A stretch of DNA of 64,000 nt from Paenibacillus rigui (GTDB lineage Bacteria > Bacillota > Bacilli > Paenibacillales > NBRC-103111). Position 1 is the stretch's first letter. Each line of letters begins with the position of its first letter. The notes under the pieces are model-generated. The model searched no databases and had not been told where the DNA came from. It saw only the letters and a list, made by a program, of their open reading frames with translations. Shown here in pieces: positions 1 to 8,942 of the stretch. A program made the translations under genes and the position numbers. The stretch covers positions 169,954 to 233,953 of the forward strand of contig NZ_NMQW01000033.1 in the NCBI RefSeq assembly GCF_002234615.1, read 5' to 3'.

Positions 1-93
1 CCCATCGTCGATCATACGGCTCATTGGAGCTGTGCCATGAACTGTCCCGCTGCTGAAACTTTGACGGGAAGTCTTCGATATGCAATCATCATA

Positions 94-122
94 TTGACAT
101 CGAAAATAAGCAGTGATATAAA
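94..122 (+). promoter_or_regulatory. sigma-A promoter of htpG
   Basis: A perfect -35 hexamer TTGACA (94-99) is followed after 17 bp by TATAAA (117-122). It lies about 70 bp upstream of the htpG start, and the CIRCE operator begins within 10 bp of the -10 box. This arrangement fits a vegetative promoter that a repressor can block. Confidence 0.85.
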
Positions 123-130
123 AAAAGGTA

Positions 131-157
131 ATGGCACTCGAAGACGAGGAGTGCTAA
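131..157 (+). promoter_or_regulatory. CIRCE operator (HrcA site) upstream of htpG
   Basis: The right half GAGTGCTAA (149-157) is a perfect CIRCE half-site. The left half ATGGCACTC (131-139) matches the consensus TTAGCACTC at GCACTC and one further base. The spacer (140-148) is exactly 9 nt, as in the canonical element. It sits just downstream of the -10 box, where bound HrcA would block transcription. Known CIRCE targets are groE and dnaK; B. subtilis htpG is not one of them. Confidence 0.85.
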
Positions 158-192
158 CAGACTTATCCCATTGGAAAGAGGAGTGTTTTTGA

Positions 193-2073
193 ATGGAAAA
201 AAAGCAGTTTCAAGCTGAATCCAAGCGTTTGTTGGAAATGATGATCAACTCCATCTATACACAAAAAGAGATTTTCTTAAGAGAGCTCATTTCCAATGCG
301 AGCGATGCCATCGACAAGATTTACTACAAAGCTTTAACGGATGCCAATTTGGTTTTTGACAAAGACAATTACTACATTCGAATTACAGCCGACAAGCAGA
401 ACAGAACCTTGACTATTCAAGATACCGGGATCGGGATGAATCACGAGGATCTGGAGAACCATCTTGGGGTCATCGCGAAAAGCGGTTCATTGGCGTTCAA
501 GAAAGAGAACGAAGCCAAAGACGGACATAATATCATCGGACAGTTCGGTGTCGGGTTTTATTCGGCCTTTATGGTAGCGGATGTCGTGACCGTAGTTAGT
601 AAAGCTTTGGGCAGCGATACTGCCTACAAGTGGGAATCTACTGGTGCAGAGGGCTATACCATTGAACCGTGCGAGAAGGATTCGGTCGGTACGGTAATTA
701 CTTTAAAAATCAAAGAAAATACGGAAGACGAGAGCTACGATGAATTTTTGGAGGAATACCGCTTAAGGTCGATCATTAAGAAATATTCCGATTTCATTCG
801 CTATCCGATCAAAATGGATATGGTTACCAAGAAGCTGAAGGAAGGCAGCGACAACGAATTCGAGGATGTTCAGGAAGAGCAAGTCGTGAACAGCATGGTG
901 CCGATCTGGAGAAAAAATAAAAGCGAGCTGACTGCGGAAGACTACGAAAAATTTTACAACGAAAAGCATTACGGCTTCGATAAGCCGCTCAAGCATATTC
1001 ATATCAGCGCCGACGGGGCCGTCGTCTACCAGGCGATCCTGTATATCCCGGAAAGCGTCCCTTTTGACTATTACTCCAAGGAGTTCGAGAAAGGACTTGA
1101 GCTGTATGCCAACGGTGTACTGATCATGAACAAATGCTCCGATCTTCTTCCCGACTACTTCAGCTTTGTCAAAGGGATGGTCGATTCGGAGAGCCTGTCG
1201 CTCAACATTTCCAGGGAAATGCTGCAGCATGACCGCCAGCTGAAGCTGATTGCCAAGAACATCGAGAGTAAAATTAAAGGCCAGCTGCAAAGCTTGCTGA
1301 AGGATGAGAGAGAAAAGTACGAGAAGTTCTATCAATCGTTCGGCAGACAGCTGAAATTCGGTGTATACAGCGATTATGGCATGCATAAAGCAACGCTTCA
1401 GGATCTGTTGATGTTCTATTCTTCCAAAGAGAAGAAGCTGGTTACGTTGGACGAGTATGTATCCCGGATGCCGGAGGATCAAAAATACATCTACTATGCT
1501 TCAGGCGAGTCGATTGAAAGAATCGAGAAGCTGCCTCAGACCGAGCTGGTTACAGATAAAGGCTACGAGCTGCTGTACTTTACCGACGATATCGATGAAT
1601 TTGCCATCAAGATGCTGATGAACTACAAGGAAAAGGAATTCAAGTCCGTTTCCAGCGGCGATCTGGGCATCGAAGCGGAGGAGAACGGAGATAAGGCTAG
1701 TGACGACAAGAACGATCACCAGGCACTGTTCGACTACATGAAGGACCAGCTGTCGGGCAAGGTGTCGAAGGTTCGAATCTCCAAGCGTCTCAAAACACAT
1801 CCGGTCTGCTTGACGACGGAAGGGGATGTGACCATCGAGATGGAGAAAATCTTAAATGCGATGCCGAACAACCCGAATGTGAAAGCGGAAAAGGTGCTGG
1901 AGATCAACGTGAACCATGACGTGTTCCGTTCCTTGACGGAGGCTTATGAGAAGGACAAGGAGAAGCTGAACCTGTATACGGCGCTGCTGTACAACCAGGC
2001 GCTCTTGATTGAAGGTTTGCCGATCCAGGATCCGGTTGAATTTACGAATGACATTTGCAAAATTATGGTATAA
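193..2073 (+). CDS. htpG: Chaperone HtpG (Hsp90 family)
   Basis: The product is a 626-residue cytosolic ATP-dependent chaperone of the Hsp90 family, a normal bacterial length. The N-terminal GHKL ATPase domain shows the helix with [12 protein letters not shown] near residue 30, the DTGIGM motif near residue 80 and the [15 protein letters not shown] lid/G-box near residue 120. The middle domain carries the [10 protein letters not shown] segment with its conserved arginine near residue 340, and a C-terminal dimerisation region follows. The ATG is preceded by a GAGGAG ribosome site. It is monocistronic, with a promoter and CIRCE upstream and a hairpin terminator downstream. Identification is secure; HrcA control is inferred from the operator. 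Confidence 0.98.
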   Translation: MEKKQFQAESKRLLEMMINSIYTQKEIFLRELISNASDAIDKIYYKALTDANLVFDKDNYYIRITADKQNRTLTIQDTGIGMNHEDLENHLGVIAKSGSLAFKKENEAKDGHNIIGQFGVGFYSAFMVADVVTVVSKALGSDTAYKWESTGAEGYTIEPCEKDSVGTVITLKIKENTEDESYDEFLEEYRLRSIIKKYSDFIRYPIKMDMVTKKLKEGSDNEFEDVQEEQVVNSMVPIWRKNKSELTAEDYEKFYNEKHYGFDKPLKHIHISADGAVVYQAILYIPESVPFDYYSKEFEKGLELYANGVLIMNKCSDLLPDYFSFVKGMVDSESLSLNISREMLQHDRQLKLIAKNIESKIKGQLQSLLKDEREKYEKFYQSFGRQLKFGVYSDYGMHKATLQDLLMFYSSKEKKLVTLDEYVSRMPEDQKYIYYASGESIERIEKLPQTELVTDKGYELLYFTDDIDEFAIKMLMNYKEKEFKSVSSGDLGIEAEENGDKASDDKNDHQALFDYMKDQLSGKVSKVRISKRLKTHPVCLTTEGDVTIEMEKILNAMPNNPNVKAEKVLEINVNHDVFRSLTEAYEKDKEKLNLYTALLYNQALLIEGLPIQDPVEFTNDICKIMV

Positions 2074-2103
2074 CCACTGCGTGGTTTTATTCTGAGTCAG
2101 ATA

Positions 2104-2156
2104 GACAAACGGCTTCACCGTCCTTTGATAAGGGATGGCGAAGCCGTTTGTTTTGC
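2104..2156 (+). terminator. htpG terminator
   Basis: An inverted repeat with arms around CAAACGGCTTC and GAAGCCGTTTG is followed by a T-rich stretch (TTTTGC). It lies about 30 bp after the htpG stop codon. Confidence 0.75.
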
Positions 2157-2223
2157 ATTTGCTTTAAACTTGTGCTGGAGCGTTACCGGTCGGAGGAAGG
2201 CTCTGCCTGTGTGCGGCATGCAT

Positions 2224-3312
2224 TCATCGGACGCCTAACGTGCTTACTACCTGATTTCTGCCGTTGTGCTTGGCCTTATAAAGTGCTTGGTCTGCGACGG
2301 ACTTCAGTTCTTCCAAGGCGGTTTCCGGGAAGGTCGCAACGCCAATGGACACTGTAATTTGAATGGGCTCTTCATTAATGAGCTTAAACATATGATGTTC
2401 AACCGCATGCCGGATTTGCTCCGCGAGGGCCAATGCTTGCGGATGCGGGCAGTGGTGGAGCAGGACGGCAAACTCCTCGCCGCCGATGCGGGAAGGCGTT
2501 TCGAACGGGCGGGTCACTTTTTTTAACAGCATCCCCAGCTGGGTCAAAATGGCGTCGCCGTTCAAATGACCGTGAACATCGTTAATTTTTTTGAAATAAT
2601 CGATATCTATCATCAATAAAGATAAGGGCACCCGATGATCGTCCTCGTTTCTCAGCACGGTGTTGAACATGGCGTCAAAGGTGCGGTAATTGCCGAGCCC
2701 GGTTAAGAAATCAGTGGTGGCTTCTTTTTTCAGCCGATAATGGTATGCGTTGGTTTGAATCAGGAAGGAGAGCAGGTAAGATGTAAAGGTACCGCCTAAC
2801 AGCATCATCATGATGTAGAGCAAGGAAGGAACGATGCCTTGAAGGCCAAAGTTGAAGATGAGTACAACAGACGTACCGATCATACCTATCAACAGGCACA
2901 AGGCCCATTTTTTCCAATAGATCAGATGCCTCGTACAGATGACTCCGATGCCGATTCCGATAGCCAGATTGCTTATTGTAGCGGCAATGGTCACGGAGCT
3001 GATGGGGCCGAAAGCAAACAGCCGCATGGCAGCGATGAAGAGGCTGGTGATAAGCGCAGAGTAGAAGCCGCCCAGATAGCCGGCATAAATCATAGCGAGC
3101 TGCCGGAAATCAAGAATCGTAATATCGGAGAAACGGACCGTAAAAATCATCAGGAGCATACCCAGGATCCCGTTTCGGACCCCGATGCATATTTTGGACC
3201 AAATCGAGCGGGAGGCACCCATGATGTAATCGGATTTGAACATTTGGCTGCTGATGAACAAATAGGCAGTCAAAATGGACAAGTTTACTATAATATCCTT
3301 CGCCGTAATCAT
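2224..3312 (-). CDS. Membrane diguanylate cyclase (GGDEF domain)
   Basis: The product makes cyclic di-GMP from GTP. The start chosen is the ATG at 3312, which has GGAG 6-9 nt upstream; the longer reading frame from 3357 has no such site. The resulting protein of about 362 residues has five to six hydrophobic segments in its first 180 residues, resembling the 5TM receptor of LytS-type proteins. A C-terminal GGDEF domain of about 165 residues follows. The active-site signature reads GGEEF within RIGGEEFAVLL, with TDFLTGLGNYR before it, so the domain should be catalytically competent. I see no RxxD inhibitory site immediately before GGEEF. It is convergent with htpG and likely transcribed alone. 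The sensed signal is unknown. Confidence 0.92.
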   Translation of the reverse strand: MITAKDIIVNLSILTAYLFISSQMFKSDYIMGASRSIWSKICIGVRNGILGMLLMIFTVRFSDITILDFRQLAMIYAGYLGGFYSALITSLFIAAMRLFAFGPISSVTIAATISNLAIGIGIGVICTRHLIYWKKWALCLLIGMIGTSVVLIFNFGLQGIVPSLLYIMMMLLGGTFTSYLLSFLIQTNAYHYRLKKEATTDFLTGLGNYRTFDAMFNTVLRNEDDHRVPLSLLMIDIDYFKKINDVHGHLNGDAILTQLGMLLKKVTRPFETPSRIGGEEFAVLLHHCPHPQALALAEQIRHAVEHHMFKLINEEPIQITVSIGVATFPETALEELKSVADQALYKAKHNGRNQVVSTLGVR

Positions 3313-3499
3313 TACAATCTCCAAGTATGATCCCCATCCTGCTTTATATTTCCCCAAAGTTCAACTATACAATAAACATCCGGATGAATCACTATCCCCA
3401 TGTGCTTCAATTCTAAATTAACCTTTAGAAAAAGTCGAGACAGTTGGATTAACGTAAACTGGGTCCCCAATCAAGATACGTAACTATAAATATATGAGA

Positions 3500-3526
3500 A
3501 CCCTTTTTCATAGAGGACATACATTA
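3500..3526 (+). promoter_or_regulatory. Possible sigma-K-type promoter before the glycan cluster
   Basis: An AC at 3500-3501 is followed by 16 bp and then CATACATTA (3518-3526), which fits the sigma-K consensus of AC, about 16 bp, CATANNNTA. It lies about 50 bp upstream of the first glycosyltransferase gene. The motif is short and could occur by chance. Confidence 0.35.
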
Positions 3527-3575
3527 GTAAGAGAAACTGTCGTTCTATGCTTGTGTCAGACGAGGGGGGGATCAT

Positions 3576-4337
3576 GTGACGACCTTAATTTCCCATTTTT
3601 ATAATGAGCAATATTTGTTGCCCTGGTGGCTCATGCACCACGTTCCGTTGTTCGATCACGGGATTCTGATCAATCGAGGCTCGACGGACCATTCTTTGGA
3701 GATGTGCCGCCAATTTGCACCTCATTGGGAGGTGCGCCATTCCAGGGTGCCTGAGTTTGATCCCATTCAGGTGGATGCGGAAGTGATGGAGATTGAGAAG
3801 GAATGTGCGGGCTGGAAAATGGTCTTAAACACGACGGAATTCCTATGCTGCTGGGATAAACAGCCATTTTTCGACTCGCTTCCCTTGTTAGGAGAGCAGA
3901 TGTATTCGATAAGAACGATTGTGATGGTGGATCCGTTGAATGCAGGGTACCCAGACCCTGTATACACAGTTCCGCTGGTAAAACAAAGGCACCATGGTTA
4001 TTTTCCTCATGATCCGAATCAGCCGTTTATAGGCCGGTTTATTCACAAGTATGGGGACGGCAGCTATACGCCGGGAAGACACTGGTCGCCATGGCCGTAT
4101 CGTGTGTACCCGTCACCTGCCTTCATACTGAAATTTGTTTTCAGTCCATGGAATGAGGCCATGCGTCAAAGGAAGCTGCAAATCGGCCCTACGCTTTCTT
4201 CACAAGGCAAGCAGCTGGGGCTGGGAACGTACCACCTGACCACGAAGGAACAATTGGAGCATACGTATCTTCACTTTGCAGGCCAAACGGAAGACCTGCG
4301 TCTCATTCCCGAATACCGGCAGCTGGGGCTTTTATAG
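3576..4337 (+). CDS. Glycosyltransferase, family 2-like
   Basis: This 253-residue protein starts at a GTG preceded by a strong GAGGGGGGG ribosome site. The N-terminus reads ISHFYNEQYLLPWWLMHH and then ILINRGSTDHSL, the pattern of GT-A fold enzymes in which an NE segment and a D/N-x-STDxS segment bind the nucleotide sugar. The body is rich in aromatic residues and histidine. It is shorter than many family 2 enzymes and no classical DxD is evident, so the family assignment is by resemblance. It is the first gene of the run of sugar genes ending at 8387 and probably transfers a sugar made by the downstream enzymes. The acceptor is unknown. Confidence 0.7.
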   Translation: MTTLISHFYNEQYLLPWWLMHHVPLFDHGILINRGSTDHSLEMCRQFAPHWEVRHSRVPEFDPIQVDAEVMEIEKECAGWKMVLNTTEFLCCWDKQPFFDSLPLLGEQMYSIRTIVMVDPLNAGYPDPVYTVPLVKQRHHGYFPHDPNQPFIGRFIHKYGDGSYTPGRHWSPWPYRVYPSPAFILKFVFSPWNEAMRQRKLQIGPTLSSQGKQLGLGTYHLTTKEQLEHTYLHFAGQTEDLRLIPEYRQLGLL

Positions 4338-4390
4338 GTGCCGGGGGTTTCTTGTTCAAGAAAGGAGTGTCTGTTGTGATGGGAGGCAGG

Positions 4391-5158
4391 ATGAAAGCCG
4401 TCATTCTTGCAGGGGGCTTCGGAACACGGATCGGAGAAGAAACCCACTTGATCCCGAAGCCGATGATCGAAATAGGAAGTCAGCCGATTCTGTGGCATAT
4501 CATGAAAATATTGAGCGCCTGCGGGATTCAGGAATTCATTATTTGCTTGGGGTATAAAGGGCATGTCATTAAAGAATATTTTGCGAATTACAGCTTGTAC
4601 AAGTCGGATGTCACGCTGGATATGGCTGCGAACGAAACGACTTATCACACTAATAAGGCGGAGCCATGGAAGGTGACCCTCATCGATACGGGGGAGCATA
4701 CGGAAACCGGCGGCAGGATCAAAAGAATACAGGACTATATAGGAGCCGAAACCTTTTGCATGACGTATGGAGACGGTCTTAGCAATGTGGATATGAAGCA
4801 GCTCTTCGCGTTTCATCGGCAGCACGGGAAGCTCGCAACCGTAACGGCCGTTCAGCCTCCAGGCAGATTCGGCTCCCTGGTGCTGCGGGAGGAGCAGGTT
4901 GTCGAGTTTCAAGAGAAGCCGGCAGGCGACGGAGGCTGGATCAACGGCGGGTTCTTTGTACTGGAGCCGGCGGTATTCGACCTCATAGAGGGTGACAGCT
5001 CGGTATGGGAAACGGATGTACTGACTCGTCTTGTGAGCAGCAATCAGCTTGCCGCCTATCGGCATGAAGGCTTCTGGCATCCTATGGACACGCTGCGGGA
5101 TAAGAAGAAGCTGGTTGAGCTCTGGCAAAATCACAATGCACCCTGGAAGGTTTGGTAG
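4391..5158 (+). CDS. rfbF: Glucose-1-phosphate cytidylyltransferase
   Basis: The enzyme joins CTP and glucose 1-phosphate to give CDP-glucose, the first step to CDP-linked deoxysugars. The N-terminus MKAVILAGGFGTRIGEETH followed by IPKPMIEIG is the nucleotidyltransferase signature of the RfbF family, and CMTYGDGLSNVD supplies the metal-binding aspartate. From the ATG at 4391 the protein is 255 residues, close to the usual length. In-frame starts at 4376 (GTG) and 4379 (ATG) also have a usable AAGGAG site, so the start is not certain. The stop is followed after one base by the start of the 4,6-dehydratase gene, indicating one operon. Confidence 0.93.
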   Translation: MKAVILAGGFGTRIGEETHLIPKPMIEIGSQPILWHIMKILSACGIQEFIICLGYKGHVIKEYFANYSLYKSDVTLDMAANETTYHTNKAEPWKVTLIDTGEHTETGGRIKRIQDYIGAETFCMTYGDGLSNVDMKQLFAFHRQHGKLATVTAVQPPGRFGSLVLREEQVVEFQEKPAGDGGWINGGFFVLEPAVFDLIEGDSSVWETDVLTRLVSSNQLAAYRHEGFWHPMDTLRDKKKLVELWQNHNAPWKVW

Positions 5159-5159
5159 C

Positions 5160-6221
5160 ATGGACACAAGCTTCTGGTCACGCAAAAAGATCTTGATCAC
5201 CGGCCACACCGGGTTCAAGGGCTCCTGGCTGACACAATGGCTGACGATGATCGGTGCGCAGGTGGTCGGTTACGCCCTCCAGCCCCCCTCATCGCCGAGT
5301 TTGTTCGAGGCGGCCAGCATCGCCTCCGACTGCTGCTCCTTACACGGGGACATTTGCGATTCCCCCAAGCTTCGTCAGGTTCTTCAGGATCACCAGCCTG
5401 AGATTGTATTTCACCTGGCTGCCCAGCCATTGGTCCGATCGTCTTACAAGGATCCTGTAAGCACGTTTCAAACGAATGTGATGGGTACGGTCCATTTGCT
5501 GGAGGCGGCACGAAGGACGCCGAGTGTCCGCGTCGTTATCAATGTCACCAGCGATAAATGCTATTTGAATGAGGGCCACAGCGTTCATCTCTTTAAAGAA
5601 AGCGATCCGCTGGGCGGGCATGATCCTTACAGTGCGAGCAAAGCCTGCGCCGAGCTGGTGACCGCTTCGTATCGGCAGTCTTTCTATGATCCGGACGGCA
5701 CGTCTCAGCCTCGGCTGGCGTCCGTAAGGGCCGGTAACGTCATCGGCGGCGGGGATTGGGCGGAGGACCGGCTGATCCCCGACTTGGTTCGAGCTTACCT
5801 GGCTGCTCTGCCGCTCGTCGTGAGAAACCCGGGCGCGATTCGCCCATGGCAGCATGTATTGGACCCGCTGCATGGCTATTTGCTGCTCGCCCGGAAGCTG
5901 TGGGACGATGCCCGGTATGCGGAAGCGTGGAATTTTGGGCCTGTAGGCCCTTTATATATGACTGTCGGGGACATGACCCGTTTGGCTGCCGAGACGTGGC
6001 AGGAGCGTTTGGACATCACGGCAGCTCCGCAGCCGGAGGTATATGAAGCCCCTGTACTTGGGCTGGATAGCAGTAAGTCGGTTCAGGCTCTCGGCTGGCT
6101 CCCCAAGCTGTCTACGAAAGAGGCGGTGGAATGGACGGTGCTATGGTACAAACAGTTTCAAGCAGGCGGAAATATGAGGTCCTTCACTCAGCAGCAGATT
6201 CGGGTATTTGAAACCAAGTAA
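5160..6221 (+). CDS. rfbG: CDP-glucose 4,6-dehydratase
   Basis: The enzyme converts CDP-glucose to CDP-4-keto-6-deoxyglucose with bound NAD. It is an extended short-chain dehydrogenase of 353 residues, a normal length. The Rossmann signature TGHTGFKGSWL lies at residues 14-24, and the catalytic YSASK (YxxxK) follows DP near residue 155. The preferred start is the ATG at 5160, immediately after the rfbF stop; a longer in-frame extension back to 5049 overlaps rfbF and does not fit the family. With rfbF it supplies the 4-keto intermediate for the methyltransferase and reductase downstream. No E1/E3-type 3-dehydratase gene is present, so the 3-hydroxyl is probably retained. Confidence 0.94.
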   Translation: MDTSFWSRKKILITGHTGFKGSWLTQWLTMIGAQVVGYALQPPSSPSLFEAASIASDCCSLHGDICDSPKLRQVLQDHQPEIVFHLAAQPLVRSSYKDPVSTFQTNVMGTVHLLEAARRTPSVRVVINVTSDKCYLNEGHSVHLFKESDPLGGHDPYSASKACAELVTASYRQSFYDPDGTSQPRLASVRAGNVIGGGDWAEDRLIPDLVRAYLAALPLVVRNPGAIRPWQHVLDPLHGYLLLARKLWDDARYAEAWNFGPVGPLYMTVGDMTRLAAETWQERLDITAAPQPEVYEAPVLGLDSSKSVQALGWLPKLSTKEAVEWTVLWYKQFQAGGNMRSFTQQQIRVFETK

Positions 6222-6242
6222 GCAAGTAAGGAGTCGTGGAAC

Positions 6243-7472
6243 ATGTTGCATGGAACATGCCGTTTTTGCGGTTCATTAGTTAAGCATACGTTTGTTGACC
6301 TGGGGGTCTCCCCTCTGGCAAATTCATTTGTGAATGATGGCGGCCTGCATCAAATGGAGCCTTTTTATCCGCTGCACGCTTTTGTGTGTGAAGCCTGCTT
6401 TCTCGTGCAGCTGGGTCAGTTCGAGTCCCCGAATCATATTTTCAATCACTATTTGTATTTCAGCTCCTATTCCTCGAGCTGGCTGCTTCATGCGGAGCAA
6501 TATGCAGACATGGCCATAAACCGGTTCAGGCTGCACAAGGATTCGCAAGTCATTGAGGCTGCAAGCAATGACGGCTACTTGCTGCAATATTTTCAACAAA
6601 GGGGAATACGCACTTTAGGGATTGAACCGGCGCAAAATTTGGCCCAAATTTCAACGGACAAGGGCATTCCGACACGGGCCCGATTTTTCGGAAGGGAGCT
6701 TGCGGGTGAATTGGTGCAGGAAGGGGTGCGGGCGGATCTCATCGTCGCGAATAATGTGCTGGCGCACGTGCCAGACCTGCACGACTTCGTTGCCGGATTC
6801 AAGCTGCTGCTGCAGCCGGACGGTGTTGTTACCATCGAATTCCCGCATCTGCTGCAGCTCATCATTAACAGGCAGTTCGATACGATTTATCATGAACACT
6901 TTTCTTACTTCTCCCTTGGAACCGTCAGCCGAATTCTGGCACAGCATCAGCTGCAGGTGGTTGATGTTGAAGAATTGGTAACGCATGGAGGTTCTCTAAG
7001 ATTATTTGTGAAGCATGAGCAGCCTCATAACGAGATTCACCCTAATGTGGCGTCCGTACTTCAGAAGGAACAAGACCACGGACTCCACCAATTGCAAACG
7101 TACGTTCAATTCGGTGCCCTTGTGGTGCAGATGAAGCTCGATATCATGCAGTTTTTTCTAGAGGCTTGCCAAGGAAAAAGGTCGATAGCAGGTTATGGGG
7201 CCCCTGCCAAGGGCAATACGCTTTTGAATTATTGCGGTATCGGGAAAGAGTTGCTGCCTTATACGGTAGACCGTAATCCACATAAGCAGGGGCAGCTGCT
7301 GCCGGGCTCCCGCATCCCGGTCAAGGATCCGGAGGAGATCAAGCGAACCCGGCCCGACTATGTGCTGATTCTTCCGTGGAACCTCAAGGAAGAGATTATG
7401 GACGAATGCGCCTATATCCGGGAATGGGGCGGTCAATTCGTTGTCCTCGTACCCGAAGTACAGGTGCTGTAG
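6243..7472 (+). CDS. NDP-hexose C-methyltransferase
   Basis: This 409-residue protein has the three-part layout of TylC3-type sugar C-methyltransferases. An N-terminal zinc-binding segment has CRFCG and CEACF pairs (residues 6-9 and about 56-59). A SAM-binding domain includes IEAASNDGYLLQYF, and the C-terminal domain has the typical GYGAPAKGNTLLNY motif. Such enzymes methylate C-3 of 4-keto-6-deoxy NDP-sugars using SAM. Placed after rfbF and rfbG, the substrate is most likely CDP-4-keto-6-deoxyglucose, giving a branched-chain sugar. A 6-deoxy-3-C-methylhexose of the virenose type is one possible end product. The exact carbon methylated is not visible from sequence. Confidence 0.88.
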   Translation: MLHGTCRFCGSLVKHTFVDLGVSPLANSFVNDGGLHQMEPFYPLHAFVCEACFLVQLGQFESPNHIFNHYLYFSSYSSSWLLHAEQYADMAINRFRLHKDSQVIEAASNDGYLLQYFQQRGIRTLGIEPAQNLAQISTDKGIPTRARFFGRELAGELVQEGVRADLIVANNVLAHVPDLHDFVAGFKLLLQPDGVVTIEFPHLLQLIINRQFDTIYHEHFSYFSLGTVSRILAQHQLQVVDVEELVTHGGSLRLFVKHEQPHNEIHPNVASVLQKEQDHGLHQLQTYVQFGALVVQMKLDIMQFFLEACQGKRSIAGYGAPAKGNTLLNYCGIGKELLPYTVDRNPHKQGQLLPGSRIPVKDPEEIKRTRPDYVLILPWNLKEEIMDECAYIREWGGQFVVLVPEVQVL

Positions 7473-7475
7473 CCC

Positions 7476-8387
7476 ATGGATAAAGTACTGGTAACGGGCG
7501 GCAACGGGTGGATTGGCCGGTATGTGGTTCCCATTCTGCTGGAGCTTGGCTATGAGGTTCACGCAACCTACCGAAGGACCCCTCTCCTGCACATTCCGTG
7601 CACGTGGCATCAGGCGGATCTCCTCCGGACGGAGGAAGCTGAGGAGCTGATGATGAAGGTAAAGCCCGCCCGCCTGCTGCATCTTGCATGGGAGGCGGTA
7701 CCCCCGGAATGCTACAGAGCTCCCGCGAATTACGCATGGGTGAAGGCGAGTATGGGCTTGATTGAGAGCTTCGCCGGGTACGGCGGGCAAAGAGTCGTCG
7801 TTGCGGGTACGTGCGCGGAATATCGGTGGGCCAACGGGTATTTGTCCGAGTCGTCCACTCCGCTTACCTATGCAACGCCTTATGCCGCGTGCAAAAACAG
7901 GTTTCGGAGCTGGCTTGATTCCTACTCGGCGGACACAGGGTTAAGCTGGGGCTGGGGGCGCATTTTTCATCTATACGGACCACATGACCCGGGGAATCGG
8001 CTCATTTCTGCGATCATTTATTCTTTATTGAGTAAAGAAGAAGTACGCTGCACGCACGGCAATCAGTACCGCGATTTCCTCCATGCTGCGGACGCGGCGG
8101 ATGCGCTTGTCCGATTGCTGCTAAGTGATGTGGAGGGAACGGTGAATATTGCGTCCGGCGAATCCGTTCAAGTGAAGAAGCTTGCCGCCCTGATAGAAGA
8201 CAGCATAGGCGAGCAGGGACGGATTCGATTCGGTGCGATTCCGTTTCCCAAGGGGGAGCCTCTATTCGTCGGGGCTCATACCGGGAGGCTCCGCCGTGAA
8301 TTGTGCTGGCAGCCGAAGTTTACGTTAGAGGAAGGGCTTGAGGCAACGATAGCCTGGTGGAGAAAGCATCCGGGCTTATCCAAGTAA
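7476..8387 (+). CDS. NAD-dependent sugar epimerase/reductase (extended SDR)
   Basis: This 303-residue protein starts 3 nt after the methyltransferase stop. It has the Rossmann motif GGNGWIG (residues 8-14) and the catalytic YAACK (YxxxK) near residue 136, so it should be an active SDR enzyme. The region GRIFHLYGPHDPGNRLI is typical of NDP-sugar reductases and epimerases. From context it probably reduces the 4-keto group of the C-methylated CDP-sugar to finish the nucleotide sugar. A terminator follows 50 bp downstream, marking the end of this transcription unit. Epimerase activity cannot be excluded. Confidence 0.85.
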   Translation: MDKVLVTGGNGWIGRYVVPILLELGYEVHATYRRTPLLHIPCTWHQADLLRTEEAEELMMKVKPARLLHLAWEAVPPECYRAPANYAWVKASMGLIESFAGYGGQRVVVAGTCAEYRWANGYLSESSTPLTYATPYAACKNRFRSWLDSYSADTGLSWGWGRIFHLYGPHDPGNRLISAIIYSLLSKEEVRCTHGNQYRDFLHAADAADALVRLLLSDVEGTVNIASGESVQVKKLAALIEDSIGEQGRIRFGAIPFPKGEPLFVGAHTGRLRRELCWQPKFTLEEGLEATIAWWRKHPGLSK

Positions 8388-8439
8388 GCGGGAAGCCCGG
8401 ATGCCGGGAAGTCGGAAAGGCGAGGAGCACAAAAATAAA

Positions 8440-8477
8440 CGAAGATCCTCCGAATGCTCTCATTCAGAGGATCTTTT
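8440..8477. terminator. Terminator after the CDP-sugar operon
   Basis: Arms AAGATCCTC and GAGGATCTT, extended inward by GAATG/CATTC, form a strong hairpin followed by TTTTGC on the plus strand. It lies between the SDR gene and the convergent small gene at 8514, and A-rich sequence on the other side could let it act in both directions. Confidence 0.85.
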
Positions 8478-8513
8478 GCATTGTGTATTCAGCTGATGTG
8501 GATCAATTAAGAA

Positions 8514-8711
8514 CTAAGCGGTCTCCATGCATTCGACCAAGTAAATGCTGGTTTTTATCGTTTGGTTGTTTTTGTCCAAAAGGACGTAAATCCATTCATT
8601 CGTTTTTTTTGTGATGAGGCCCTTGCCCTCACGGGTAATGACTCTGGTTTTGTTCAGCTCTACAACAAAAGGATACAATTCGGATTGACTTCGAAGTACT
8701 TTGCGCGGCAT
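8514..8711 (-). CDS. Small hypothetical protein, 65 aa
   Basis: I do not recognise this protein. It is 65 residues, soluble and slightly basic, beginning MPRKVLRSQSELYP. It reads like a small all-beta fold with alternating hydrophobic residues (YVLLDKNNQ, TIKTSIYLVE). An AAGGGATGAG site precedes the ATG at suitable distance. It stands alone between two blocks of the glycan cluster on the opposite strand. Confidence 0.6.
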   Translation of the reverse strand: MPRKVLRSQSELYPFVVELNKTRVITREGKGLITKKTNEWIYVLLDKNNQTIKTSIYLVECMETA

Positions 8712-8805
8712 TTTCTCTCATCCCTTATGGTGTATTCATGATGCTATAAGCTTAACACGCCGTTCAATTCTTTTCTGTTATTTATATCACAATTGGGGGG
8801 AAGAA

Positions 8806-8928
8806 ATGAAAATATGTTCGAATGCCGTCGAATCATCTGCAAAAAGGCAGCGGAATGAAAGCCTAGTGAAGCTGTGCGGGCGCCCACACCACCGCTGCAG
8901 TTTGCTCATACATTGCTCATACACGTGA
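8806..8928 (+). CDS. Possible 40-aa peptide upstream of a glycosyltransferase
   Basis: A short frame follows a very strong GGGGGGAAGAA ribosome site and ends 14 nt before the next gene. It is basic with four cysteines and has no recognised relative. Near its end it contains an 11-bp tandem duplication, TTGCTCATACA (8902-8912 and 8913-8923). It may be a leader peptide or not coding. Confidence 0.3.
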   Translation: MKICSNAVESSAKRQRNESLVKLCGRPHHRCSLLIHCSYT

Positions 8929-8942
8929 GATGAGGTGAGGTT

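Noticed and set aside
5049..5159. Longer start for CDP-glucose 4,6-dehydratase
   Set aside because: It overlaps rfbF in another frame. The family begins close to the Rossmann motif, matching the ATG at 5160.
8701..8805. N-terminal extension of the 40-residue frame
   Set aside because: The upstream part has no ribosome site, while the internal ATG at 8806 has a very strong one.
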